In this document: piece after piece, positions 6,941 through 15,837 of the stretch | How the letters are laid out: each line of letters starts with the position of its first letter | How positions within the stretch are numbered: position 1 is the first letter of the stretch | Origin: Flavobacterium aquidurense | Lineage (GTDB): Bacteria > Bacteroidota > Bacteroidia > Flavobacteriales > Flavobacteriaceae | Direction of reading: 5' to 3' | Length of the DNA stretch: 64,000 nucleotides | Assembly (NCBI GenBank): GCA_900107365.1 | Contig: FNPS01000008.1 | Location: forward strand, 62,001-126,000 | Program-made: the position numbers and the translations under genes | Notes under the pieces: model-generated | Database searches by the model: none | What the model was told of the DNA's origin: nothing | Seen by the model: the letters and a program-made list of their open reading frames with translations, nothing else

Positions 6941-8614
6941 ATGGATCCGAGACTCAAAATAATATTATACGGTAATCCCGACGAAGAATTATCGTTGTTA
7001 ATGCGTTTAGAAAAGGAAAAAGAATATCCGGAACATTGCAAAATTATTTCGGAATTTGGAACTATTGTAAGTATCAGGACACAACGCCGGTATTTATGCC
7101 GCATTTATGATAGCAAGAAAGTTAAAAGCTTAAAAGCACCTCGTGTAGTTCCTGCAAATATTGCTGTGGAGGAGGTATCATCACATGAAATTTTGGAAAA
7201 GAAAATCAATACTTCTGCCGAAAATACGTCGAATGTTATTTTTGGAATCATAGATTTTGGCTTTGATTTTACGCATTCTGATTTTATTAAAGATGATAAA
7301 ACACGTTTCGAAAAAATCTGGATACAATCGGACCGATATGAGGAAAATAAATTTGGCTACGGTAGAATTATTACTAAAACCCAGATTAATGAGGCCTTAT
7401 TAGATGATTTTCCATTTAAGAAAATAGGATATCACCCGGGAAAATCAGATTTGTTTGGAAATGGTACGCATGGCACGCATGTTCTTGGAATTGCCTGTGG
7501 AAATGGCGCCGTTGCTCAAAAAAGTTTTGCGCCAAATGTTGAAATTTTAGCAGTTGATATGGGAACAAATCTGGTTAATGGCTGCAACTTGTCTCTTGGA
7601 GATTCGGTTAAATTAATTGAAGGCTTAGATTTTTTACTCACAGAAGCCGGAGATCGCCCAATTGTTATTAATATGAGTCTTGGTGGGCACGGAGATGCGC
7701 ACACGGGACAAACTTTAGTTGAACAGGCAATTGACAATATTCTGACAGCCAGAAAAGGAACTGCGATTGTACAGAGTACAGGAAATTATCATCAGGCAAA
7801 TGTGCATACTTATGGTGATATCAGGAACAATCAGAAAATTAAAATTCCGTGGATGTTCAAAAAACACGATCGTACGCCTAATGAAATGGAAATTTGGTAC
7901 CATGGCGATGATATTTTGAGTATAAATGTGTATGATGACACTCAGAAAATATTGCTTTCCTCAACACCTTTTAAAGATGAATTAATTATAAAAGATGGTG
8001 ATGAAGTTGGTATTTGTCTCCATAGAAGTAAGGAACCTAATACCAATAAAAACCAAATTAATATTCTCGTTAACGGCAAATTAAACTCCAAATTCTGGAC
8101 CATTGAGTTAGTTGGAAATAAAGTAAAAAACGGACGTTATCATTGTTATATAGAGCGTGATGACGGCGGACAATCTATTTTTTTGCCAAAAATTGCGAAT
8201 AAAACGCACACAACAAACTCGATTTGCAATTCGAAATATAGCATAGTGGTTGGAGCATACAATCAAAATGATGATTCAAAACCTATTCTGTCTTTTAGTA
8301 GTTCAGGGCCAACTGTTGATGGCCGGATGAAACCGGAAGTGGTAGCACCGGGTTTTAAAATAAGATCATCCTGTTCTTCTTCGGGCAAAGAAAACAAAGC
8401 ATCAAATAAACTTACTTCTAAAAGCGGAAGTAGTATGGCAGCACCTTATGTAGCTTCTTTGGTAATGAACATTCTTGAAAAAGAGCCCCGGCTTGATATT
8501 ATTTCTATTAGAAAAAAGCTCTTTAAGGCTTGTGATTCAGTCTCTTTTAAAGAGAATAATATCGAGATATTCAGAGCCGGACATGGTTACATCAATCCAG
8601 GTAAAATAATATAA
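6941..8614 (+). CDS. Subtilisin-like serine protease (S8) without signal peptide
   Basis: A 557-aa protein with a complete S8 triad: D105 in GIIDFGFDFTHSDF, H177 in GNGTHGTHVLGI, and S498 in SGSSMAAPYVAS. The oxyanion Asn is N282 in QSTGNY. About 95 residues precede the catalytic core. A ~130-residue insertion (~295-425, beta-rich, WYHGDDILSINVYDD...) sits between the His and Ser halves. There is no signal peptide, lipobox or type IX tail, so it is cytoplasmic or leaves by another route. Similar S8 proteases with inserted beta domains occur in bacterial conflict and self-processing systems. It is flanked at 18 and 12 nt by co-directed genes. Confidence 0.9.
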   Translation: MDPRLKIILYGNPDEELSLLMRLEKEKEYPEHCKIISEFGTIVSIRTQRRYLCRIYDSKKVKSLKAPRVVPANIAVEEVSSHEILEKKINTSAENTSNVIFGIIDFGFDFTHSDFIKDDKTRFEKIWIQSDRYEENKFGYGRIITKTQINEALLDDFPFKKIGYHPGKSDLFGNGTHGTHVLGIACGNGAVAQKSFAPNVEILAVDMGTNLVNGCNLSLGDSVKLIEGLDFLLTEAGDRPIVINMSLGGHGDAHTGQTLVEQAIDNILTARKGTAIVQSTGNYHQANVHTYGDIRNNQKIKIPWMFKKHDRTPNEMEIWYHGDDILSINVYDDTQKILLSSTPFKDELIIKDGDEVGICLHRSKEPNTNKNQINILVNGKLNSKFWTIELVGNKVKNGRYHCYIERDDGGQSIFLPKIANKTHTTNSICNSKYSIVVGAYNQNDDSKPILSFSSSGPTVDGRMKPEVVAPGFKIRSSCSSSGKENKASNKLTSKSGSSMAAPYVASLVMNILEKEPRLDIISIRKKLFKACDSVSFKENNIEIFRAGHGYINPGKII

Positions 8615-8626
8615 AAAGCAAATATT

Positions 8627-9865
8627 ATGGAAAATTTAGTTTCTAATTCCCCCATTATAAATCAGAATTCCGGTTCGGTTTCATCAGCACAATTATTAAG
8701 CAATAGCGTAGGATTGAATGCAGTGAATAATCCGCAGGATGTTCTTCAAATTCAAAATTATCTTAAAGAATTAGGTTATCCACTTACTGTTAGTGGCAAC
8801 ATTTCCAACAGTCAAACGGATAATACTATTGTTTCAATCTTGAACTTTCAGGCCAATAACAACATTCAGGTTTCCGGAATCATTACTCCAAATGATGTCA
8901 CCTTTATTGCTTTGAAACAATTGCCAAGAGCTATTACAGCATTGACAGAAAGTGAAGATGAATCGCTGCATCAGCCGTTTTTGACAAACTCATTTATCTT
9001 CAGAAGAAATGCCGGCAACGCCAATACACTTAATGTCATTTTTGAAGGAGATTCGTGGTTGGATTATCCAGTTCCGAGAGTTTTAGATCTGTATGATACC
9101 ATTACAGATCATAATCAAAGGCTCAACTTAAATTGCCTTCATTTGGCAAAATTTGGAGAAACAACTTCACAAATGTATGCGGACAAAGCTCATTTTGTGC
9201 AATATGTAAGTGGGTATCGAATTGACCGAATTTATTTTAGTGGAGGCGGAAATGACGTTTTTCCACAACTAGGCAGAATATTAAATGCCGGAGTGACCAC
9301 ATTTAATCCTGGTTTCTTTACGGATACAGCAAAACTAAATGAATTGAGAAGTTTGTCTGGCGATGCTTTGTATCAAAAATGTATTTTATACAAAAGATAT
9401 TTAAATACCAGTACTTTTGACAGCGCACTTTTCAATTCGGCCAATCTCAATGCTATTTTTACGACTATTATGCGCAATTATATGGGCTTTGGAAGTATCG
9501 TAAACGCATATTGTACGCCAAACACCATATTTTATATGCATACGTACGATTATCCTTTATTCAAGCTTGGAGTACAGCCATCAGTAGCGGGATTGAGTTT
9601 GCCTTTAGGACCATGGATAAAACCTGTTTTTGACCGGTTAGGAATTACAGATGAGATTTTGAGATGTTATAGCATCATCCGATTATTAGATCGTTTTTAT
9701 GCACTTTTATACCAGATAAAAAATCATTTCAATTACTACGGTTATCGTTTTCAAAGCCGGATAATAGATTATCGCGGTTTATTGAATTCGTCCGAATACT
9801 GGCGAGATGAAATTCATCCCAATTCAGTAGGAGCAAGGAGATTATCAACTCGCGTTACTTTTTAA
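8627..9865 (+). CDS. Peptidoglycan-binding domain fused to SGNH/GDSL hydrolase
   Basis: A 412-aa protein. Residues ~30-100 match the PG_binding_1 fold (DVLQIQNYLKELGYPLTVSG...ILNFQANNNIQVSGIITP). Residues ~135-412 form an SGNH hydrolase. Nucleophile S143 lies in FEGDSWLDYP, block III Asn is N209 in SGGGND, and D394/H397 lie in DEIHPN. Such enzymes deacylate or hydrolyse esters, here possibly on cell-wall glycan. No signal peptide is present although a wall-binding domain is, the same oddity as the neighbouring protease. Last gene of the block, facing pheT across a shared terminator. Confidence 0.82.
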   Translation: MENLVSNSPIINQNSGSVSSAQLLSNSVGLNAVNNPQDVLQIQNYLKELGYPLTVSGNISNSQTDNTIVSILNFQANNNIQVSGIITPNDVTFIALKQLPRAITALTESEDESLHQPFLTNSFIFRRNAGNANTLNVIFEGDSWLDYPVPRVLDLYDTITDHNQRLNLNCLHLAKFGETTSQMYADKAHFVQYVSGYRIDRIYFSGGGNDVFPQLGRILNAGVTTFNPGFFTDTAKLNELRSLSGDALYQKCILYKRYLNTSTFDSALFNSANLNAIFTTIMRNYMGFGSIVNAYCTPNTIFYMHTYDYPLFKLGVQPSVAGLSLPLGPWIKPVFDRLGITDEILRCYSIIRLLDRFYALLYQIKNHFNYYGYRFQSRIIDYRGLLNSSEYWRDEIHPNSVGARRLSTRVTF

Positions 9866-9870
9866 AATAG

Positions 9871-9905
9871 AAAAACCCAACTTTTTTATGGTCGGGTTTT
9901 TTTAT
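9871..9905. terminator. Bidirectional terminator between the SGNH gene and pheT
   Basis: AAAACCCAAC and GTCGGGTTTT form a stem with one mismatch and a 9-nt loop. A T run follows on the plus strand and an A run precedes it, so it can serve both convergent genes. Confidence 0.75.
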
Positions 9906-9920
9906 GAATGAAAACTTTTT

Positions 9921-12341
9921 TTATCTCAAACTTGCACCAAGTTCAGTTTCAAAAGTTTGTTGCAGTTTAGACATGATTTTATCAATCTGACTATCTGTAA
10001 GTGTCTTCGTGTTGTCCTGAATAGTAAAACTCAAAGCGTATGATTTTTTACCTTTCGGAAGATTTTTTCCTTCATAAACATCAAATAAATTAATGTCTTT
10101 TAAAAGTGCTTTTTCTGTTTGTTTAGCCAAATTGAATATACTTTCATATGTTGTATTTTGGTCAATTAACAAAGCCAAATCTCTTCGAACTTCAGGGTAT
10201 TTAGGAATTTCTGAATATTTGATTTTTCCTGTTATGATTTTTAAAATCAGATCCCAGTTAAAATCAGCATAATAAACATCTTGCTTAATTCCGAAATGTT
10301 TTAGAATAGATTTCTTAACCACACCCATTTCAACTAAAGTATCATTGTTGTAGCAAATTGCAGTTCCTTCTGAAAATACATCAGATTGTACCGGTGCATT
10401 CGAAATTTTATCGATTCCTAAACGTGCCAAAATACCTTTTACATACCCCTTCATTAAAAAGAAATCGGTAGTTTTTTGAGGATTTGTCCAGCTCTCTTTG
10501 TTTCTGTTTCCGGAAATCAATAATGAAAGATGTTTGTGCTCTTCATACCCGTTAAGATATTTGTGATAGGTTTTTCCGAATTCAAATAATTTTAAATCAG
10601 AATTTCTTCTGTTAATATTGTATGAAATAGCTTCCAATCCTGAAAACAATAAAGACTGACGCATAGTAGACAAGTCACTACTCAACGGATTCAGCATTAC
10701 TACATTGTGTTCTTCTTTTAATGAAGTTGACAATTTTGCATAGGTTGCTGTAGTCAAAGAATTCGCCATCATTTCGTGGAAACCCTGAGAATTCAATTGA
10801 GAAGCAATTACATTTTGAACTTTATAATCTTCTGTTCTGGGTGAGTTGGCAACAGTGGCATTGAATTTCTTAGAGAAATTAATGTTGTTGTAACCATAAA
10901 CCCTCAAAATTTCTTCAATTACGTCGATTTCACGCTGTACATCAACGCGATACGCCGGAATTGTTAATCCTAAACCTGAATCAGAAACACTGTTTACTTT
11001 GATGTCTAAAGAAACTAGTATTTTTTTGATCGTATCTTTTGGAATTTCCTGTCCAATAATTTTAGACACATGACTGAAATTCAATAGAACAGAGAAATCT
11101 TCTATTTTTTTAGGATAAACTTCCACAACATCAGAAGTTAGTTTTCCACCTGCAACTTCCAGAATTAATATGGCAGCACGTTTTAAGGCATATTCTGTAA
11201 TCGTTGGGTCAATTCCTCTTTCAAATCTAAAAGAAGCATCTGTATTTAATGCGTGTCTTTTGGCTGTTTTACGAATACTCACCGCATCAAAATAAGCACT
11301 TTCTAAGAATATAGAAGTGGTACCCTCTGAAACTCCTGATTTTTTCCCACCAAAAACACCCGCAATACATAACGGACCTTTTTCGTCGCAAATCATCAAA
11401 TCTTCTTTATGTAATGTTCTTTCAACATCGTCTAAAGTGGTGAATTTAGTTCCTTCAGGAAGTGTTTTTACAATTATTTTTCCATTGATTTTGGCAGCAT
11501 CAAAGGCGTGTAGCGGTTGTCCTAATTCATGTAATACATAATTGGTAACGTCTACAATATTATTTTTTGGAGTTAATCCAATAGCTTTTAAACGATCTTG
11601 TAACCACGCAGGAGATTCCTGAACTGTAATTCCTGAAATAGTTACCCCACAATATCTTGGTGCTAATTGAGGTTCTTCAACATTAACGTCAATTTTTAAG
11701 GTACGCATGTCAACTCTGAAGTTGCTTACAGATGGTGTGATCAATTCTATATTTACACCACGTTGCAACATTCCGGCTCTTAAATCACGTGCAGTTCCAT
11801 AATGGCTCATAGCATCGGCACGGTTTGGCGTTAATCCAATCTCGAATACTTCATCATTTGCAATCTTGAAAACTACAGAAGCTGGCGTTCCAGGTTCTAA
11901 AGCATCATCTAGAACCATAATTCCGTCGTGACCATTTCCAAGACCTAATTCATCTTCAGCACAAATCATTCCGTGACTTTCCTGTCCGCGAATTTTTCCT
12001 TTTTTGATAGTGAATTCAGCTCCTTCTTTATCATATAAAACAGTTCCTATGGTAGCAACCGGAACTTTTTGTCCTGCAGCAACATTTGACGCTCCACAAA
12101 CAATTTGCACAGGCGCTTCTAAACCAATATTTACAGTTGTAACTTTTAATCTGTCGGCATCAGGGTGTTTTTCGCAAGTAAGTACGTGTCCTACAACAAC
12201 TCCTTCTAAACCACCTTTTATAGACTGGTATTTTTCGACAACTTCTACTTCCAGACCTAAATCTGTTAGTAATTCTGAAGTTTGTTCAGATGTCCAGTCT
12301 GTTTTAATAAATTGTTTTAACCAGTTGTAAGATATTTTCAT
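9921..12341 (-). CDS. pheT: Phenylalanyl-tRNA synthetase beta subunit
   Basis: An 806-aa protein of standard bacterial PheT length. Domains in order: N-terminal tRNA-binding OB fold (~40-150, VVGHVLTCEKHPDADRL), B3/B4 editing region (~210-400, with NYVLHELGQPLHAFDAAKI), B5, the catalytic-like core, and a C-terminal anticodon-binding FDX-ACB domain (~710-806, KYPEVRRDLALLID). It forms an alpha2-beta2 enzyme with PheS, which is not in the window. The start at 12341 gives the canonical MKISYNWLKQFI N-terminus. Confidence 0.97.
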   Translation of the reverse strand: MKISYNWLKQFIKTDWTSEQTSELLTDLGLEVEVVEKYQSIKGGLEGVVVGHVLTCEKHPDADRLKVTTVNIGLEAPVQIVCGASNVAAGQKVPVATIGTVLYDKEGAEFTIKKGKIRGQESHGMICAEDELGLGNGHDGIMVLDDALEPGTPASVVFKIANDEVFEIGLTPNRADAMSHYGTARDLRAGMLQRGVNIELITPSVSNFRVDMRTLKIDVNVEEPQLAPRYCGVTISGITVQESPAWLQDRLKAIGLTPKNNIVDVTNYVLHELGQPLHAFDAAKINGKIIVKTLPEGTKFTTLDDVERTLHKEDLMICDEKGPLCIAGVFGGKKSGVSEGTTSIFLESAYFDAVSIRKTAKRHALNTDASFRFERGIDPTITEYALKRAAILILEVAGGKLTSDVVEVYPKKIEDFSVLLNFSHVSKIIGQEIPKDTIKKILVSLDIKVNSVSDSGLGLTIPAYRVDVQREIDVIEEILRVYGYNNINFSKKFNATVANSPRTEDYKVQNVIASQLNSQGFHEMMANSLTTATYAKLSTSLKEEHNVVMLNPLSSDLSTMRQSLLFSGLEAISYNINRRNSDLKLFEFGKTYHKYLNGYEEHKHLSLLISGNRNKESWTNPQKTTDFFLMKGYVKGILARLGIDKISNAPVQSDVFSEGTAICYNNDTLVEMGVVKKSILKHFGIKQDVYYADFNWDLILKIITGKIKYSEIPKYPEVRRDLALLIDQNTTYESIFNLAKQTEKALLKDINLFDVYEGKNLPKGKKSYALSFTIQDNTKTLTDSQIDKIMSKLQQTFETELGASLR

Positions 12342-12370
12342 GTTAACTATTTTATTCTTGTATGAGGATA

Positions 12371-12378
12371 CAAATATA
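12371..12378 (-). promoter_or_regulatory. Probable -7 element of the pheT promoter
   Basis: TATATTTG on the minus strand matches TAnnTTTG and lies 30 nt upstream of the pheT ATG. A TTG lies 24 nt further upstream, slightly beyond the usual spacing. Confidence 0.5.
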
Positions 12379-12529
12379 AGGATTGCGTATTGTAGTAAGA
12401 AACAATTTATTTGGTTTTTTCGGGCTGTTTTTGATTCACCTGAAATGGTCTGTAATTGAGTATTTTATATTTTTAGTCTTAATATTTTGATAATTAAATG
12501 CTAAAAGTAGTTCAAAAAAATGAATGTGT

Positions 12530-12537
12530 TATTTTTG
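12530..12537 (+). promoter_or_regulatory. Probable -7 element of the aldehyde dehydrogenase promoter
   Basis: TATTTTTG matches TAnnTTTG, 80 nt upstream of the assigned start. Between it and the start lies a short inverted repeat GAACG/CGTTC (about 12554-12575) that could be an operator. No good -33 TTG is seen at the standard spacing. Confidence 0.45.
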
Positions 12538-12616
12538 TGCTATTTGTTGAACGAAAAGTGCTATTCCGTTCGGGATTATGAAGGTAAATTTGAAAGGAAT
12601 CCAAAAAATTAAACTT

Positions 12617-14122
12617 ATGAGCACTATCGCACAAAGACCTGAATTTAAAGCAAAATATGACAATTACATCAACGGAAAATTTACTGCACCGGTAAAAGGA
12701 GAGTATTTTGATGTTCTTTCTCCAATTGATGGAAAAGTATTTACAAAAGCCGCACATTCAGGCAAAGAAGATTTAGAACTGGCAGTTGATGCTGCCAATG
12801 AAGCGTTTAAATCCTGGGGAAAAACCTCTGTAACCGAAAGAAGTATTTTATTAAACAAGATTGCACAGAAAATAGAAGATAATCTTGAATATATTGCCAC
12901 AGTTGAAACTATCGATAACGGAAAACCAATTAGAGAAACGCTTGCAGCCGATATTCCGTTGGCGATTGATCACTTTCGATATTTTGCAGGAGTTATTCGC
13001 GCCGAAGAAAGCTCAATTGCAGAACTAGATTCTCAAACGGTTTCCATCGCATTAAGCGAACCTTTAGGAGTTGTAGCGCAGATTATTCCGTGGAATTTCC
13101 CGATTTTAATGGCCGTTTGGAAGATTGCACCGGCATTGGCTGCAGGAAATACAATCGTTTTAAAACCAGCCGAAAGTACACCAATTTCAATCTTAGTTTT
13201 AATGGAATTGATTGGAGATATTCTTCCTGCCGGAGTTCTAAATATTGTAAATGGTTTTGGTGCCGAATTAGGCCGTGCATTGGTAACTAATAAAAAAGTT
13301 TCTAAAGCAGCATTTACGGGTTCTACCACAACAGGCCGTCTGGTGATGCAATATGCAACAGAGAATATTATTCCGGTTACATTAGAATTGGGTGGTAAAT
13401 CGCCTAATATTTTCTTTCCGTCTGTGGCAGATCATGATGATGACTTTTTTGATAAAGCCATTGAAGGTGCCGTTTTATTTGCTTTAAATCAGGGAGAGAT
13501 TTGTACCTGCCCATCCAGATTATTAATTCACGAGGACATCTACGACAAATTTATTGCCAAAGTTATCGAAAGAACCGAGGCTATTATTGCCGGAAATCCT
13601 CTGGATAAATCGACCATGATAGGAGCACAGACTTCAATTGTTCAGAAGGAAAAAATTATGTCATATATTAAATTAGGAAAAGAAGAAGGTGCAGAATTAC
13701 TAACCGGTGGTGATGAAAATCATTTAGGCGGAGATCTGGAAGGTGGTTATTATATCAAACCAACATTGTTTAAAGGGCATAATAAAATGAGGATTTTTCA
13801 GGAAGAAATTTTCGGGCCTGTTTTGGCCGTTACTACATTTAAAACGACTGAGGAAGCAATTGAAATTGCAAATGATACCATGTATGGATTGGGAGCGGGC
13901 GTATGGACACGTGACGCACACGAAATTTATCAGGTTCCGAGAGCGATTCAATCTGGACGTGTCTGGATCAACCAGTACCATTCTTACCCTGCGGGAGCAC
14001 CTTTTGGAGGTTACAAACAATCCGGAATTGGTCGTGAAAACCATAAAATGATGTTAGGGCAGTACCGTCAGACGAAAAATATGCTTATTTCTTATGATAA
14101 AAAGAAATTAGGCTTCTTTTAA
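12617..14122 (+). CDS. NAD(P)-dependent aldehyde dehydrogenase (AldB/ExaC-like)
   Basis: Oxidises aldehydes to carboxylic acids in the cytoplasm. The 501 residues contain the cofactor region IIPWNFPILMAVWKIAPALAAGNT, FTGSTTTGR, the general-base motif VTLELGGKSPNIFF, and catalytic C296 in GEICTCPSR. That double-Cys pattern is typical of AldB/ExaC enzymes. The start is placed at MSTIAQRPEF; an in-frame ATG 39 nt upstream adds a basic extension without homology. It is followed by a terminator hairpin and a DUF779 gene, a pairing common for this subfamily. An AraC regulator faces them, so substrate-induced expression is likely. Substrate unknown. Confidence 0.93.
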   Translation: MSTIAQRPEFKAKYDNYINGKFTAPVKGEYFDVLSPIDGKVFTKAAHSGKEDLELAVDAANEAFKSWGKTSVTERSILLNKIAQKIEDNLEYIATVETIDNGKPIRETLAADIPLAIDHFRYFAGVIRAEESSIAELDSQTVSIALSEPLGVVAQIIPWNFPILMAVWKIAPALAAGNTIVLKPAESTPISILVLMELIGDILPAGVLNIVNGFGAELGRALVTNKKVSKAAFTGSTTTGRLVMQYATENIIPVTLELGGKSPNIFFPSVADHDDDFFDKAIEGAVLFALNQGEICTCPSRLLIHEDIYDKFIAKVIERTEAIIAGNPLDKSTMIGAQTSIVQKEKIMSYIKLGKEEGAELLTGGDENHLGGDLEGGYYIKPTLFKGHNKMRIFQEEIFGPVLAVTTFKTTEEAIEIANDTMYGLGAGVWTRDAHEIYQVPRAIQSGRVWINQYHSYPAGAPFGGYKQSGIGRENHKMMLGQYRQTKNMLISYDKKKLGFF

Positions 14123-14143
14123 TTTGTTATTATATTGGTTCGA

Positions 14144-14172
14144 AAAGGTAAGTTTCTGACTTACCTTTTTTT
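14144..14172 (+). terminator. Hairpin terminator between aldehyde dehydrogenase and DUF779
   Basis: AAAGGTAAG (14144-14152) and CTTACCTTT (14160-14168) with a 7-nt loop, followed by seven T in total. It lies between two genes expected to work together, so it may be a partial terminator that lowers expression of the second. Confidence 0.7.
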
Positions 14173-14197
14173 GTAAATTTAATTTAAAAAAGAGGTC

Positions 14198-14572
14198 ATG
14201 ATTAAAAGAATTGATGCCACAGAAAAAGCCATTGGGCTGATAAAAATATTAAAAGAAAAACATGGCGATCTAATGTTTTACCAAGCAGGAGGATGTTGCG
14301 AAGGAACACAACCGCAATGTTTTGAAAAAGGCGGTTACTACCAAAGAATGGGCGATGTCTGTATTGGAACTATTGAAGATACAGAATTTTGGGTCGACAA
14401 AGATCTATTTGAATATTGGAAACATGCACATTTTACATTAACCGTTATTGATGCCTTTGGTGTCGGAGGTTTTTCTTTAGAAACACCTCTAAAAAAGACT
14501 TTTCAAATTGAATACAGGATTTTTACCGAGGAAGAAGAAAAGAATTTGGAACCGGTTAGTTTTATTGAATAA
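14198..14572 (+). CDS. DUF779 family protein
   Basis: A 124-aa protein with FYQAGGCCEGTQPQCF (C33, C34, C41), GDVCIGTIEDTEFWV and FGVGGFSLETPLKKTFQIEYR, the conserved pattern of DUF779. The family is very often encoded beside AldB/ExaC-type aldehyde dehydrogenases, as here, and its biochemical role is unknown to me. The clustered cysteines could bind a metal or react with aldehyde. It starts 76 nt after the dehydrogenase stop, beyond a hairpin. Confidence 0.85.
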   Translation: MIKRIDATEKAIGLIKILKEKHGDLMFYQAGGCCEGTQPQCFEKGGYYQRMGDVCIGTIEDTEFWVDKDLFEYWKHAHFTLTVIDAFGVGGFSLETPLKKTFQIEYRIFTEEEEKNLEPVSFIE

Positions 14573-14840
14573 GGTTCTAAGTTGCTAAGGTTCTGAGGTT
14601 CTAAGTTTTTTTTTGTAGAGGTGCACAGCAGCGCGTTTAACACTAAATATGGATAATAGGAGCGTAGACGCACTGCGGTGCACCTCTACGATAAATGTTG
14701 TGATATAAAGTTGTAGAATAAACGTTGTAGAAGTTTTTACGCATTTATGTCACTCCGACGGAGGAGGAATGACAAAATAACCGTAAACAGCTAAATACAA
14801 GTTTTTTTAAAAAAACTCAGAACCTTAGCATCTCAGAACC
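14573..14840. repeat. Mosaic of dispersed intergenic repeats
   Basis: Three kinds of repeat fill this convergent gap. AAGGTTCTAAG-type units lie near 14576-14606, with their complements at 14817-14844. A large hairpin has arms 14615-14636 and 14668-14689 matching at 20 of 22 positions around core GTAGAGGTGCAC. A small palindrome lies at 14749-14773 (GTCACTCC/GGAATGAC). No gene is seen. Confidence 0.7.
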
Positions 14841-15764
14841 TCAGTTAACATACAACAACTGATACTGCTTCGGCGTAATTCCTTCGTGTTTTTTAAATAA
14901 TCTAATGAAGTAGCTGGCATCTTCAAAACCAGATAAATAACAAACTTCGTTAATCTGAATTCCAGGATTTCGAAGTAGTTTTTTGGCATGTTTTACTTTC
15001 TCATTTAAAATATATTCAATCGGACTCATGCCTAGTTCTCGCTTGAAAAACCGATAAAAAGAGGTCGTACTCATACAAGCCTTATCACTCAGAATTTTTA
15101 GGTTGATGTTTTCTTTTAGATTGAGTTTGATGAATTCGGTTACTTCAAAAATAGGATTGTTGGGATGGATTGCCAAACCTTCATCAATTGATTTGATAGT
15201 TTGTGTCTGGATAATTCTGATCAATAATTCCTGTAAAGTCAAGTCGGCCAGAGCATCTTTGGTAATTGAAGTGCTCATGCATTCTTTGATAAGTTTATTG
15301 ATTGTAGTGGCAAGGTCAATATTATTGTAGAAAAAATAATTTTGATAATTCAATTGCCAGAATACATCGTTTCCTTCTTTGGGATAACGTTCATTCAGAA
15401 AATTTAAAGTTTCATTTATTTTAGAGTTGTCAATTGCCAGAGCCAGACATTGTGTTGGATTTTCTTTAGACGCTTCCGGAAAATCGATTTTCATTTCAAT
15501 GTTAGAAGGAATAACAACTGTTTCCCCTGGCAAATAATCAAATCCCGGTTCATCAAAAAGATGCATCACTTTTTTGCCACGTAGCATACTGGTTACTACA
15601 AAATCGTTGAATTTAAGCGGAACTAATTTTGAAGATTCGTAAGTTTCAAAAAGATTTAATTCACAATGATTCAGGGTGTAAACACTTCTGTTCTCAACTA
15701 ATGTTTTTAAAGATTTTTCATTGGATAAATGAGGTGGGTGAATTAAAACACGTTGATTTTGCAT
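14841..15764 (-). CDS. AraC-family transcriptional regulator
   Basis: A 307-aa protein. The N-terminal ~190 residues form a sensor domain with a cupin-like stretch (MLRGKKVMHLFDEPGFDYLPGETVVIP). The C-terminal ~100 residues carry two helix-turn-helix motifs: LKILSDKACMSTTSFYRFFKRELGMSPIEYI, and INEVCYLSGFEDASYFIRLFKKHEGITPKQY. It lies convergent to the aldehyde dehydrogenase/DUF779 pair and probably controls it; this is inferred from position and from the frequent co-occurrence in Flavobacteria. Ligand unknown. Confidence 0.9.
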   Translation of the reverse strand: MQNQRVLIHPPHLSNEKSLKTLVENRSVYTLNHCELNLFETYESSKLVPLKFNDFVVTSMLRGKKVMHLFDEPGFDYLPGETVVIPSNIEMKIDFPEASKENPTQCLALAIDNSKINETLNFLNERYPKEGNDVFWQLNYQNYFFYNNIDLATTINKLIKECMSTSITKDALADLTLQELLIRIIQTQTIKSIDEGLAIHPNNPIFEVTEFIKLNLKENINLKILSDKACMSTTSFYRFFKRELGMSPIEYILNEKVKHAKKLLRNPGIQINEVCYLSGFEDASYFIRLFKKHEGITPKQYQLLYVN

Positions 15765-15837
15765 TGTGATTAAATTTAGTTAGTGGAACTTTAAATTTAA
15801 TCAAAATAAGCGCAACAATTTAAGATTTAACGTTTTA

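Noticed and set aside
13033..13329. Antisense frames across the aldehyde dehydrogenase
   Set aside because: They lie within a highly conserved coding region on the other strand.
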